Notes: generated from the sequence alone by a model not told the origin. A stretch of 64,000 bases of DNA from Candidatus Gastranaerophilales bacterium (GCA_944325735.1 CALVBI010000002.1:434001-498000), one strand, 5' to 3'; positions 8,518 through 17,686 are shown, numbered from the stretch's first letter. Numbers and translations are program-made.

Positions 8518-9594
8518 TTACTTAATTATACCTTTATTTGTTGTATTTTTCAATTTGTATACAAAAAGTAAGATTTCAGCTATTGCTTTGTACAATTCAG
8601 GTGGAATTTGCTGGTTTAAATCTACCATTTTGTAAAGAGCTCTAGCAACCGGTGCGTTTTCTATAACAGGAATTCCATGTTCTTTAGCAATTCCTATAAT
8701 TTTTTTTGCAATTAATTCTGTACCTTTTGCAATAAGCATAGGTGATGCCATTTCTTCTGCTTTATATTTTAAGGCGCATGCGATATGTGTTGGGTTTGTT
8801 ACAACAAAATCAGCATCAGGAACCGCATCCATCATACCTTTTTGTAACATTTGCATACGTCTTTGTCTTAGAGCAGCCTTTACGTTTGGGTCACCTTCTG
8901 TGTTTTTATATTCATCTTTAATTTCTTTGAATGACATTTTTTGGTCTTTTAAAAATTTCCATTTTGTAACCCCATAATCAGCTGCAGAAATTACTAAAAA
9001 GGCAATGCAGGCTTTAAAAATAAAGTCAGTGATAAGTTTCCCGAATTCTATCATAACTGCAAAATTGTTATCGACAGCTGCGAGCATTAATATACTTTCA
9101 ATGTGCTCCATATAAACGCTCCAGCCTATATATCCAAGCAAAACTACTTTTAAAATATTTTTGAATAATTCAAATAATGTCTTAATTGACATAATGTTTT
9201 TAAAATATTTTGTAGGATTTAATTTATCAAGTTTTGGCATTAGTGGAGCTGTTGCAACTAGAGGTCCGACTTGAATAAAATCAGCCATAATTGCAACGAA
9301 CCAAGCTATAAAAAGAATTGGCCCAATAATTAAAACAGCACATTTTATTGTAACAGTTGTAATATATGTCAGCCCTATTTCCGATAGATGTCCATTTGGG
9401 ATTTGTTCATAAAGTAAGGTATATAATTGTACAATTTGGTCCCATACAAAAGGTGCAAGACCGAAGATGACGGAAAACAAAATAAGCAAAGATAAAGCGG
9501 TCGAAAAATCTTTTGATTTAACAACCTGTCCTTCTTTTCTTGCCTGCTCGAGTTTCCTCGGAGTGGCGTCAAACTGTTTGTCTTCATCACCCAT
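8518..9594 (-). CDS. flhB: Flagellar biosynthesis protein FlhB
   Basis: 358 aa, normal FlhB length. The N-terminus (DKQFDATPRKLEQARKEGQV) is diagnostic. Four membrane segments lie within residues 30-205. The cytoplasmic domain carries the autocleavage motif NPTH at 267-270, followed by IACALKY. FlhB is the export-gate subunit that switches substrate specificity from hook/rod to filament together with FliK. It is separated from fliJ/fliK by 5 kb and lies in a run with metF and deoC upstream and a sigma factor downstream. Confidence 0.95.
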   Translation of the reverse strand: MGDEDKQFDATPRKLEQARKEGQVVKSKDFSTALSLLILFSVIFGLAPFVWDQIVQLYTLLYEQIPNGHLSEIGLTYITTVTIKCAVLIIGPILFIAWFVAIMADFIQVGPLVATAPLMPKLDKLNPTKYFKNIMSIKTLFELFKNILKVVLLGYIGWSVYMEHIESILMLAAVDNNFAVMIEFGKLITDFIFKACIAFLVISAADYGVTKWKFLKDQKMSFKEIKDEYKNTEGDPNVKAALRQRRMQMLQKGMMDAVPDADFVVTNPTHIACALKYKAEEMASPMLIAKGTELIAKKIIGIAKEHGIPVIENAPVARALYKMVDLNQQIPPELYKAIAEILLFVYKLKNTTNKGIIK

Positions 9595-9638
9595 ATGCTA
9601 TTCCTTTTAATGAATATTATAGCATGGTCAAATTGTTT

Positions 9639-10289
9639 TTAAGAAACGATTTTTACACCAGAGCTTGTGCCGAGTCTTTCTGCTCCAGCTTCAAGCATTT
9701 TTATAGCAGCTTCTTTATCTCTTATTCCGCCTGATGCTTTTACTTTTAGTCCGTATGGTGATACTGTATCGAACATTAGTTTAACATCTTCAGCTTTAGC
9801 TCCGACACCATTTTTTACAAAACCTGTTGAGGTTTTCACAAAGTCAGCTTTTGCTTCTATGCATAATTCACAGGCTTTTTTTATTTCATCTTTTGTCAAT
9901 AGATCTGTTTCTAAAATAACTTTAAGCGGTTTATTTTTGCAGGCTGCTTTTACTGTTTTTATATCATTTATTATGAAATTGTAATCTTTATCTTTTAATT
10001 TTGATACATTAAGTACCATATCAATTTCGTCTGCACCATCATCTACAGCTTTTGATGTCTCAAATGCTTTAACATCAGATCTGTTAGCGCCTAGAGGAAA
10101 CCCTACAACTGTAACTATTTTAACATCTGTACCATATAAATTTTCTTTAGCAAGTTTTACATAGGCTGGGTTTATACAAACCCCTAAAAAATCATGTTCT
10201 TTTGCTTCTTCAAATAGCTTTATAAAATCTTCCAATTTTGCATCTTGTTTTAATAATGTATGTTCAATATGTTTGTTTAGGTTTTCCAT
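9639..10289 (-). CDS. deoC: Deoxyribose-phosphate aldolase
   Basis: 216 aa, full length for bacterial DeoC. It shows IEHTLLK at the start, the EIDMVLN strand (Asp90), the Schiff-base Lys152 in VKTSTGF, and GLKVKASGGIRD with the second active-site Lys. The enzyme cleaves 2-deoxyribose 5-phosphate to glyceraldehyde 3-phosphate and acetaldehyde in deoxynucleoside catabolism. It starts 4 bp after the metF stop, so the two are probably cotranscribed. Confidence 0.95.
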   Translation of the reverse strand: MENLNKHIEHTLLKQDAKLEDFIKLFEEAKEHDFLGVCINPAYVKLAKENLYGTDVKIVTVVGFPLGANRSDVKAFETSKAVDDGADEIDMVLNVSKLKDKDYNFIINDIKTVKAACKNKPLKVILETDLLTKDEIKKACELCIEAKADFVKTSTGFVKNGVGAKAEDVKLMFDTVSPYGLKVKASGGIRDKEAAIKMLEAGAERLGTSSGVKIVS

Positions 10290-10293
10290 ATAT

Positions 10294-11130
10294 TTACTCC
10301 TTTATGTTGTTTAAAATTTGATTTGTAGAATAAGATTTATTGAGTGTATAAAAATGTAAGCCTTTAATACCGTTTTTAATTAAATCTTCGCATTGAGAAC
10401 TTGCATATTCAATTCCAAATTCAATTAGGTCTTTATCTTTTAGTTTGCTAATATTTTCTTGAACATTTTTAGGTACTGTAATATTTGCAAGTTTTACCAT
10501 TTTTTCAACTTGTTTTTCACCTATTATTGGCATAATTCCTGGAATTATAGGAATATTTATGCCTGCTTTTTCTGTTTTATCAATAAATTTGTAAAAGTTA
10601 TTGTTATCAAAAAATAGTTGAGTAAAAACTGCCTCAGCCCCTTTATCAACTTTTGCTTTTAAATAATTTATATCTGTATCTAAATCAGGGCTTTCAATAT
10701 GTCCTTCAGGGTATCCTGCAACTCCTATTGATAAATTTGTTTTATATTTAATAAATTCAACGAGGTCACTTGCGTGATTAAAATCGTGTTTTTGTAATTC
10801 TTTATTTTCTGGAATATCTCCGCGTAGAGCTAAAATGTTTTCAATCCCGAGATTAATTAGTTTATTTATATTTCTTTCTATGTTTTCTTTTGTAGTTGAG
10901 ATACAGGTAAAATGTGGCATAACATTAATCCCAGTATTTTTAATTTGTGTCAAAAGATCGAAAGACTTATTTTCATTGCCACCTGCACCATAAGTTAATG
11001 AAATAAATGCTGGGTTATGTTGTTTTAAAACATTGATTTCTTCTAATAACTTATCAGAGTTTTCTTTTGGTGGGAAAACTTCAAAAGAAATAGCTGTTTT
11101 GTCTGTATTATAAATCTCTCTCAACTTCAT
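10294..11130 (-). CDS. metF: Methylenetetrahydrofolate reductase
   Basis: 278 aa TIM-barrel flavoprotein. ISFEVFPPKEN near the N-terminus holds the catalytic Glu. Later motifs SLTYGAGG, ILALRGDIPE (flavin/folate contact) and VFTQLFFDNNNFYKFID are typical of MetF. It reduces 5,10-methylene-THF to 5-methyl-THF for methionine synthesis. First gene of the minus-strand run metF-deoC-flhB-sigma, and divergent from sulP with only 38 bp between. Confidence 0.95.
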   Translation of the reverse strand: MKLREIYNTDKTAISFEVFPPKENSDKLLEEINVLKQHNPAFISLTYGAGGNENKSFDLLTQIKNTGINVMPHFTCISTTKENIERNINKLINLGIENILALRGDIPENKELQKHDFNHASDLVEFIKYKTNLSIGVAGYPEGHIESPDLDTDINYLKAKVDKGAEAVFTQLFFDNNNFYKFIDKTEKAGINIPIIPGIMPIIGEKQVEKMVKLANITVPKNVQENISKLKDKDLIEFGIEYASSQCEDLIKNGIKGLHFYTLNKSYSTNQILNNIKE

Positions 11131-11168
11131 AGGTTGATTATATCATAAAGATTAATTATAATAGTTGC

Positions 11169-12797
11169 ATGGATTTTAAAAGTAGATTGCAAGTTTTTGC
11201 AGGGGATATATTAGGCGGCTTGAACGCTGCAATAATTACTTTGCCTCAAGCATTGGCATTTGGTGTAGCTACCGGATTTGGTGCAAGTGCAGGTATTTGG
11301 GGTGCTATAATTTTATCTGTTATTGCAGGTGTTTTAGGTACTAAAATTCCTATGATTTCAGGAGTAACAGGTCCTGTTGCAATCGTTGTTGCTTCTATTA
11401 TGCACGCTTTAAATAAAGATATTTCTTCTGTGATTTTTATAATATTTCTTGCAGGAATTATTCAGATATTATTATCATTAACTAAATTGCCTGAAGTTGT
11501 AAAATATGTACCATATCCTGTGATTTCTGGTTTTATGAATGGTGTAGGTGTAATTATTATAATTATGCAATTAAATCCTTTGCTTGGGATTGCTCCGTGT
11601 TCGAATACTATTGAAAGTTTGGAGATGGTATTTAAATCTTTTAGTAATTTGAATTTACAAGCTTTTTTAATAGGTTTGTTGACTCTTTTAATCGTATTTT
11701 TATTTCCTAAAAAGTGGAATAAATACGTTCCATCTCAAATTTTAGCATTAATAATTTGTACTATTGTCTCAATAAAAATGGGATTAAATGTTTCAAAAAT
11801 TTCTGAAATTTCAGTATCTTTGCCAGCTATTCATATCCCTCAGACAAACTTGCATGATTTAATTACTTATTTGCAATATTCAATTACTTTGGCTGTAATT
11901 TTATCGTCAGAGAGTCTTTTGACCGGGTTAGTTTGTACTTCAATTACAAAAGTTCAGCTTCCGCCAAAAAGCTTGTTAGCAGCACAAGGGATAGGAAATA
12001 TTTGTTGTGCTTTGACTGGGACTTTGCCTGGTTCTGCAGCTACAATGCGAACTGTTGTAGCATTAAAGACTGGAGCTTCTACCAAATTAGCAGCTGTTGT
12101 AACTTCTTTTGTGTTAGTTTTATTGATCTATAAATTTTCTGGATTTGTTGCCGAAATTCCGTTAGCAGTGCTTGCAGGTATTTTGATAAAAATAGGATAT
12201 GACATAATTGATACAAAGTTTTTACGTGTTATAAAATTAGCTCCAAAAGATGATTTGTATGTTCTTATTTTAGTTTTCTTGTTAACTGTATTTTATAACT
12301 TAATTGTTGCAGTAGGTGCGGGTATTACTCTTGCTGCTCTTTTGTATGCAAAAAGGACTGCTGATAAAGCAAAACTTGTGAATAAAGTTGTTTATGATAA
12401 AGATATAATGAAATTAGAAAAAGTTTTAGAAAAAGATTATAGACATAAAATTCGTGTAGTTCACATAAACGGAGCTTTTTTCTTTGGGTCAGCAACTCAA
12501 CTGATTTCTCAATTTGATGAGTTTTTAGGAACAAGATACTTGATTTTAGTTTATGATAGTGATGATTTATTGGATATTTCAGCTATTTTTGCGCTTGAAG
12601 ATATTATTTTGCGTTTAAAATCTCAGCATATAAAAATATTAATGGTAATTAATAATGAAGATGTTCATAACCAATTGCAACAATATAAAATAGCTGAACA
12701 AATTGGTGAAGATAAAATATTTTTCTCAGAAATGGAAGCGATAGAATTAGCAAAATCATCTTTTAAAAATCGTGTTAAGAAAAAATATTTTAGTTAA
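11169..12797 (+). CDS. SulP-family anion (sulfate/bicarbonate) transporter with STAS domain
   Basis: 542 aa. About eleven to twelve hydrophobic segments fill residues 10-400; the N-terminal AGDILGGLNAAIITLPQALA is the SulP signature region. The cytoplasmic C-terminus (about 430-530) is a STAS domain with VVHINGAFFFGSA and a central strand YLILVYDSDDLLDISAIFAL. The family moves sulfate, bicarbonate or other anions by symport or exchange. The substrate cannot be told from sequence, and no sulfur-assimilation genes are nearby. Confidence 0.9.
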   Translation: MDFKSRLQVFAGDILGGLNAAIITLPQALAFGVATGFGASAGIWGAIILSVIAGVLGTKIPMISGVTGPVAIVVASIMHALNKDISSVIFIIFLAGIIQILLSLTKLPEVVKYVPYPVISGFMNGVGVIIIIMQLNPLLGIAPCSNTIESLEMVFKSFSNLNLQAFLIGLLTLLIVFLFPKKWNKYVPSQILALIICTIVSIKMGLNVSKISEISVSLPAIHIPQTNLHDLITYLQYSITLAVILSSESLLTGLVCTSITKVQLPPKSLLAAQGIGNICCALTGTLPGSAATMRTVVALKTGASTKLAAVVTSFVLVLLIYKFSGFVAEIPLAVLAGILIKIGYDIIDTKFLRVIKLAPKDDLYVLILVFLLTVFYNLIVAVGAGITLAALLYAKRTADKAKLVNKVVYDKDIMKLEKVLEKDYRHKIRVVHINGAFFFGSATQLISQFDEFLGTRYLILVYDSDDLLDISAIFALEDIILRLKSQHIKILMVINNEDVHNQLQQYKIAEQIGEDKIFFSEMEAIELAKSSFKNRVKKKYFS

Positions 12798-12801
12798 AAT
12801 G

Positions 12802-12844
12802 TGGTATAATGAATATATAATATAATAGAATAGAATAGAAAGGA
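12802..12844 (+). promoter_or_regulatory. Extended -10 promoter and RBS of phase-variable pilin 1
   Basis: TGGTATAAT (12802-12810) is an extended -10 element (TGn plus TATAAT at 12805-12810) with no good -35. Three AATAG units (12824-12838) follow, then AAAGGAGC (12838-12845) 6 bp before the leader ATG at 12852. The same AAAGGAGC precedes the other two G-tract pilins. Confidence 0.5.
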
Positions 12845-12851
12845 GCTAGTT

Positions 12852-12953
12852 ATGAAAAGATTTTTTACAAAACAGCCACAAAAATCTTCCAAATTAAAAG
12901 ATAATTTTGTAGAATTGTCTACTTGCGTGTTTGTCGGGGGGGGGGCAATTTAG
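12852..12953 (+). other. Leader reading frame of pilin 1, closed by stop after the G10 tract
   Basis: ATG at 12852 with AAAGGAGC upstream opens a frame of 33 codons that runs through the G tract and ends at TAG 12951-12953. The peptide starts MKRFFTKQPQKSSKLKDNF and ends in GGGAI. This frame is offset from the pilin frame: one extra G or two fewer would fuse it to the pilin. I read it as the true start of the pilin in an OFF state. Confidence 0.65.
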
Positions 12954-13807
12954 CGCTTGCACCACAATGGTTTAGGGGGTATAGTCATTCTGAGGGTGAA
13001 TGCCCGAAAGAATCCAGCCAATTATTAAAAATAAAAGCTGGATTGCTTCGACTAAAGTCTCGCAATGACAGATTTGGATTTACATTGTCAGAGGTCTTAA
13101 TCACTTTAGGAATAATAGGAATTGTAGCTGCTCTTACATTGCCATCTTTGATTCAAAAACAAACAGAAAAAGCAACTGTTACTAAATTAAAAAAAGCATA
13201 TTCTGTATTGCAACAAGCACATCAAAGAATAGTTCAAGAGGATGGTACTCCTGATTATTGGGATTATGATGAAGATTCTACTCTTGGTTATTCATCTACT
13301 GCTGCTACAAAATTTGCTAAATATATAAAAGTTGGTAAAAACTGTATAGGACAAAATTCTACTTATGCGTTTAATAATTGTGTCAGTTCTTCAAATTTGT
13401 ATTATACTGCAGCTTTTCAAAGTTTCAAAGGTGTAGATGATATATCTTATGTTTTTAGAATAACTGGCAAATCTTGTACCAATAAGCAGGGTAAAAATAA
13501 GGCATTACAAAGTGTTTGTGGGTTTATTTATGTCGATGTGAATGCCTTTAAAAGGCCTAATACTATTGGAAAAGATATATTCGGTTTTTATCTGACAAAG
13601 GAGGGAGTATTCCCTATTGGTTCACAACAGGAGACTGGTATACCAATGAAGGATTTTTGTGATCGAAATTATGTTTGGGGAAATGTTATTCATGGTTGGT
13701 GGCATAATGGAACAAGCTGTACAGCTTGGGTTTTATATAATGAAAATATGGACTATTTGCATTGTGATTTAGATTGGAATAGTGGAAAAAGTTCATGTAA
13801 ATATTAA
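12923..13807 (+). CDS. Phase-variable pilin-like protein 1 (type IV pilin / pseudopilin N-terminus)
   Basis: The open pilin frame runs from a possible TTG at 12923 to 13807. The prepilin motif GFTLSEVLITLGIIG lies about 50 residues in, followed by the hydrophobic alpha helix and a roughly 210-residue domain with paired cysteines. Prepilin peptidase would cut before FTLSE. The likely start is ATG 12852, separated by the G10 tract; as written it is out of frame. The leader also contains a palindromic repeat translated as SHSEGECPKESSQL...LRLKSRNDR, making it unusually long for a prepilin. The C-terminal domain shares VDVNAFKRPNTIGKDIFGFY with the other four pilins (G.K.PN..G.DIF). Probably a minor pilin or secretion pseudopilin. 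Confidence 0.75.
   Translation: MRVCRGGGNLALAPQWFRGYSHSEGECPKESSQLLKIKAGLLRLKSRNDRFGFTLSEVLITLGIIGIVAALTLPSLIQKQTEKATVTKLKKAYSVLQQAHQRIVQEDGTPDYWDYDEDSTLGYSSTAATKFAKYIKVGKNCIGQNSTYAFNNCVSSSNLYYTAAFQSFKGVDDISYVFRITGKSCTNKQGKNKALQSVCGFIYVDVNAFKRPNTIGKDIFGFYLTKEGVFPIGSQQETGIPMKDFCDRNYVWGNVIHGWWHNGTSCTAWVLYNENMDYLHCDLDWNSGKSSCKY
12936..12945 (+). repeat. Poly-G tract, 10 G (pilin 1)
   Basis: An uninterrupted run of ten G preceded by TGTC and followed by CAATTTAGC. In a genome this AT-rich, such a run within the first 100 bases of a reading frame is a typical slipped-strand phase-variation site. Identical G10 runs precede two other pilins (28388 and 31903). Confidence 0.9.
12985..13069 (+). repeat. 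Palindromic repeat-like element inserted in pilin 1 leader
   Basis: The left arm (12984-13018, GTCATTCTGAG...GAATCCAGC) and right arm (13037-13069, GCTGGATTGCTTCG...GCAATGAC) are imperfect inverted repeats sharing GTCATT, GAG, CGAA and AATCCAGC blocks around an AT-rich centre. Elements beginning GTCATTGCGAG and ending in GCAATCC occur as dispersed repeats in many bacteria. Here it is read in frame as protein between the G tract and the prepilin motif. No second copy was seen in this window. Confidence 0.65.
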
Positions 13808-13844
13808 TAAAGTGTAAAAATTTTTTATAAGAGATTTTTTAATA

Positions 13845-13875
13845 AAATAACTCGCAATATATGCGAGTTATTTTT
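13845..13875. terminator. Bidirectional intrinsic terminator
   Basis: AAATAACTCGCA and TGCGAGTTATTT form a 12-bp perfect stem with a short loop and A/T tracts on both sides. It lies between convergent pilin 1 and the phosphohexomutase gene and can serve both. Confidence 0.85.
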
Positions 13876-13878
13876 AAC

Positions 13879-16143
13879 TTAAAATTTATATTCAGGAATA
13901 TCAAAAGGTTCGTTATTTGCATCTTTATCGATGAATTTTAGGTAATATTCCATAGCTATATCTTTTGTTTTATTATACAAATCTTCTGATACATATTTTT
14001 TATGGAAGTCACTAAGATCACCTGAATAATTACCTAAAATATTAGCATATGTTTCGATAGTTGCTTTATTAGAACCCCCGCCATAAGCTTTAGTTTTTGC
14101 ATCCGTACCAGATGGTCTGATTTCAATATATTTATCTGTAAATTCTAGATACGTTCCATCTCCTACAAATTTTATTGCTGTAAGATTATCAAAGATTAAG
14201 CTTTTGAATGTATCATTTAAAACTTCTTTAACATCTTCAATAGTCATTTTTCCTTCTCTTACAGCTATTGCCATTGATAGGTAGAATAAGTCATTTTTAG
14301 TTCTTTTTGCTTCTCCAGCTAATTTATCTGCTTTTAATTTGTTAATATCAGGTTCTGATTCATTGTAGTATGCAATGTCTACTCTTGTATCGAATCGTCC
14401 TATAATATTGTTTTCTTCAAAAATTTCTGTTAAGTATTCAGATAATGATACTTGTTCTTTTTGAAGTTTTGAGATAAGCGCGGATGCTACAATAATTGCT
14501 TCTGTTGCACTTTTTTCTCTCATTGCGATAGCAAATCTGCCAGCTTTAGATTTTATGAGTTCTTCTGTTCCCATAATCATTCCGCCGGATTCTTCTCCGC
14601 CAAATAATAATCTAGGATTTACTCCTAAGTTAATTGAATTTCCTAATACATCATCAATAATTACTTCTTTATCAGGATTATTTTTTAGTTTTAATTCAAC
14701 TTTTTTCATAATATTGGCAATTTCTTTGAAGCCAACAGGAACATTTACAACTTTAACTCCTTGTTTTTTCGCCCATTCATCCCAAGAAATTGCAGACGCA
14801 GTTGTCTTAATCATAAATCTTGGATGATTATTCCATAATCCTTGAGCTTTTAATTGTTTTGCCCAGAAATCCATTAACATTAAAAATGCTTGGTTGGCTG
14901 TGAAAATTGTAAGAATTAAATCTTCGTTTAATTTAATATAATCAATCCCCGCTTTTTCAAGCTCAGGAATTGTGCAAGCATATTCTGTTTGAGCAATTGT
15001 AAGTCTGTCGTGGTCAGGATCTGTAATTAATACTGCTGTACCAACAGGCATTTTTGTTAGTTTTTCTTCGTAGTGTAATGTTTCAATTACAGGGAAGAAT
15101 TTATCACCGTTTTGTTTTTTAGAAGTTACTGTTGCATCTACAGAATAGTCATAAAATGCTTTTTCTCCTTTTGGAGTATGGTCATATTTCCCAATTGAGT
15201 GGAAAAATGGATCTTCTTCTGTATTAAACCAAGTGAATTTGTCAGAAATCTCAAGTTTTTTCAATACTCTGCTTAAGGTTCTATATGCTGATCCTCCAAC
15301 GTTTTCAATAATAATTTTATCTTTGATTTTTTTGATTAAATCTAAATTGATTTTTTGAGCAACACCTGATTTTAAGTAGTCTACATATAAATCAACACCA
15401 TCATCAATATTAGAAAGTACTTTTTCATCAATCAACGGATTATTTTTTGCTGCAATTTTTATTTCATAAGTTCCTTTTTTGTTTGTTTCGTCAAAAATTT
15501 CTTGAATTTTATTAACAAATTCCATTGATTCTTCAGGTAAATATTGGCTTCCTTGACAATTTAAGTCTTTAGTCGCGTTTTTTACAGAAATACCATGACT
15601 TGATGTAATGTATTCACCGCCAAGTAAATCAAGTTTGAACGCTAAAAATGAAGCTAGCCAAATAGGAATTGTTTTTCTATCTTTTGGTACAAGTGTTCTT
15701 ATCCCGTTAGCTGCTTGAATTCTTGCTATAGCGTCAAGAAATAAATCTGAGTTATATCTTACTTCTCTGCCTGCAACTTTGACAATTTCTTTGCCTTTGT
15801 ATTTTTCGTTTGCAACTAATGCTTTAGCTAGAGTTGCAAGCACAATCCCTACTAAATTAATAGGAAATCTTGTATCTTGTGGGTATAAAATGTTTTGTGG
15901 CCCTCTGATCCCTGCAGTTGAGACTTTAGCTTCTTTCGCATAATTTGCAAACCATTCTTCTAAATTTAAACCTTCAGGATTTGTTTTTTCATTATAAGGT
16001 TTAAGATGTTCTTTTTTTAATGTAAAAGTAAATTCTCCATCATTTGAAAAATCCATTAATTCAAGATTTTTTATGTATTCAGGAGTCTTATCGTAAACAC
16101 TTTTAAATAATTCATTTTCTAATTCTATATTTGATGTTTTCAT
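13879..16143 (-). CDS. Phosphohexomutase (phosphoglucomutase/phosphomannomutase family)
   Basis: 754 aa from the ATG at 16143, which I prefer to an in-frame ATG 21 codons upstream because AAGGAGAGAG lies just before it. Motifs of the alpha-D-phosphohexomutase family are present: TSSHGIS (catalytic Ser loop, usually TASHNP), LITDPDHDRL (metal-binding DxDxD-type loop), GGEESGGM (sugar binding) and RPSGTDAKTKAY (phosphate binding). It interconverts hexose 1- and 6-phosphates for glycogen, nucleotide-sugar or envelope synthesis. The protein is longer than the usual 450-580 aa, with extra sequence inserted in several places. Confidence 0.85.
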   Translation of the reverse strand: MKTSNIELENELFKSVYDKTPEYIKNLELMDFSNDGEFTFTLKKEHLKPYNEKTNPEGLNLEEWFANYAKEAKVSTAGIRGPQNILYPQDTRFPINLVGIVLATLAKALVANEKYKGKEIVKVAGREVRYNSDLFLDAIARIQAANGIRTLVPKDRKTIPIWLASFLAFKLDLLGGEYITSSHGISVKNATKDLNCQGSQYLPEESMEFVNKIQEIFDETNKKGTYEIKIAAKNNPLIDEKVLSNIDDGVDLYVDYLKSGVAQKINLDLIKKIKDKIIIENVGGSAYRTLSRVLKKLEISDKFTWFNTEEDPFFHSIGKYDHTPKGEKAFYDYSVDATVTSKKQNGDKFFPVIETLHYEEKLTKMPVGTAVLITDPDHDRLTIAQTEYACTIPELEKAGIDYIKLNEDLILTIFTANQAFLMLMDFWAKQLKAQGLWNNHPRFMIKTTASAISWDEWAKKQGVKVVNVPVGFKEIANIMKKVELKLKNNPDKEVIIDDVLGNSINLGVNPRLLFGGEESGGMIMGTEELIKSKAGRFAIAMREKSATEAIIVASALISKLQKEQVSLSEYLTEIFEENNIIGRFDTRVDIAYYNESEPDINKLKADKLAGEAKRTKNDLFYLSMAIAVREGKMTIEDVKEVLNDTFKSLIFDNLTAIKFVGDGTYLEFTDKYIEIRPSGTDAKTKAYGGGSNKATIETYANILGNYSGDLSDFHKKYVSEDLYNKTKDIAMEYYLKFIDKDANNEPFDIPEYKF

Positions 16144-16302
16144 AAATTCTCTCTCCTTAAAACAATTATTATTATTAATAATATACAAAAAACTTGTATT
16201 GTGCAATGAATTATCTTTTTTGCTATTTTAATACTTGTCTTATTATTTTATTAAAGGTATAATTGAAGAAAATGTCTAGCATTTAGTAGAGGATATAAGA
16301 TA

Positions 16303-17007
16303 ATGTTTTGGGATAAAGATAAGAATTATACAAAACGAACAGCAAAAGAATATAATGTTTGGAGAACTATATTTCAGTTTATAATTTGTAGAATATTTTA
16401 CATGATTCGTTTGAAATTAGTTTATAGACTTGAAGTTTATGGGCTAGAAAATGTTCCTAAGGATAATGAGTATATTGTTTGTCCAAACCATTTGTCAACT
16501 CTTGATCCCCCAATGATTGCAGGAATTCTTCCTAGAAGAGTTTCTTTTATGGCTAAAAAGGAATTATTTGATATTCCTTTTATAAGATGGTGGATAGATT
16601 GGTTAGGTACTTTTGCTGTTAATAGAGAAAGCCTAGGTCCTTCTACTATTAAAACAGTGTTGGAAATAAAAAAGAGTAAGTGGGTATTTGGGATTTTCCC
16701 TCAAGGTACTAGAGGTGTCCCTGGAACTATCACTGGCGTAACTAAAGGTTTTGCAGGTCTTGCTAAAATTACGAAGTGCGCTGTTTTACCAGTTGGTATT
16801 GTTGGGACTCAAGAAGCAAAACATATTCCATTTACAGGGAAAGTCATTGTAAAAATAGGAAAACCAATTCCATATGATGACAATCCTGATGTAGTCGTTC
16901 AAAAATGGATTGATGCAATTCAGGAATTAACGGGGTTTAAATATATTCCGCACGATGATAATGTTAATTTAGGAGTAAAGAATAGCGATGAAAGAAAGAA
17001 ATTATAA
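16303..17007 (+). CDS. plsC: 1-acyl-glycerol-3-phosphate acyltransferase, PlsC family (first of tandem pair)
   Basis: 234 aa. The acyltransferase HxxxxD motif is NHLSTLDPP; the substrate-binding motif is FPQGTRG. It has an N-terminal hydrophobic stretch (IICRIFYMIRLKLVYRLEV) for membrane attachment. The family converts lysophosphatidate to phosphatidate in phospholipid synthesis. Its last 20 bp overlap the start of the next, related gene. Confidence 0.88.
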   Translation: MFWDKDKNYTKRTAKEYNVWRTIFQFIICRIFYMIRLKLVYRLEVYGLENVPKDNEYIVCPNHLSTLDPPMIAGILPRRVSFMAKKELFDIPFIRWWIDWLGTFAVNRESLGPSTIKTVLEIKKSKWVFGIFPQGTRGVPGTITGVTKGFAGLAKITKCAVLPVGIVGTQEAKHIPFTGKVIVKIGKPIPYDDNPDVVVQKWIDAIQELTGFKYIPHDDNVNLGVKNSDERKKL

Positions 17008-17686
17008 TAGAAGATATCCTAAGGAATATAATATATTTAGAACTTTATTTTATTATAGTTTTCTATATGTTGTAGTTATTCCTTTTATGAAAATATTTTA
17101 TAATTATAAAATCACTGGAAGAGAAAATCTTCCCACAAAAGCTAAAAGTGGAAAATTTATCTATACAGCAAACCACGTTTCTCATTTTGATCCTCCAATG
17201 GTTACAATGGCTTGTAATAGACCAATTGCATATATGGCTAAGAAAGAATTGTTCCAAAAAGGAGATAAGTTTGAATGGTTAGTTAAACGTTTAGGGGCTT
17301 TTGCTGTTGATAGAACAAAACCTGAAATTGCGACTTTTAAAACAGTAAAAGATATTCTTTCTACAAGTTGGTCATTGGGTGTGTTCCCTCAAGGAGGAAT
17401 AAGACCTTATGGATCAGAATTAGGTGATTTAAAGAAAGGTTTTGTTGTAATTGCAAAAAATGCAAAAGCTGATATTGTACCAGTTGCAATTGGAGGTTTT
17501 ACTGGGTATCCAAAATTAAAACCATTTACAAGACGTGAAGTTCATTTGCATGTTGGAAAACCTATTTCTTATAAATTAAGTGAAGAAGAAATTATATATG
17601 AGTGGTGTAAACAAATTTCTGAGCATGCGGATTATGTAAATACTGCACCTGTTCCAGCTTCATATAAAGATAAAGAAGCTGTGTAA
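16988..17686 (+). CDS. PlsC-family acyltransferase (second of tandem pair)
   Basis: 232 aa, a paralogue of the preceding gene. It has NHVSHFDPP as the HxxxxD motif and FPQGGIRP in place of the usual FPEGTRS, where Gly replaces the Thr. Its N-terminus (RYPKEYNIFRTLFYY) parallels that of the first copy (AKEYNVWRTIFQF), supporting tandem duplication. The 20-bp overlap implies translational coupling. The two may have different acyl-chain or headgroup preference; this cannot be read from sequence. Confidence 0.85.
   Translation: MKERNYNRRYPKEYNIFRTLFYYSFLYVVVIPFMKIFYNYKITGRENLPTKAKSGKFIYTANHVSHFDPPMVTMACNRPIAYMAKKELFQKGDKFEWLVKRLGAFAVDRTKPEIATFKTVKDILSTSWSLGVFPQGGIRPYGSELGDLKKGFVVIAKNAKADIVPVAIGGFTGYPKLKPFTRREVHLHVGKPISYKLSEEEIIYEWCKQISEHADYVNTAPVPASYKDKEAV

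Noticed and set aside
12824-12838. Three AATAG units between promoter and RBS of pilin 1
   Set aside because: Three copies are too few to call a variable repeat, and they are not present at pilins 2 and 3.
16143-16206. Longer start of the phosphohexomutase at 16206
   Set aside because: The extra 21 residues are not conserved-looking and the strong AAGGAGAGAG site lies before the ATG at 16143.
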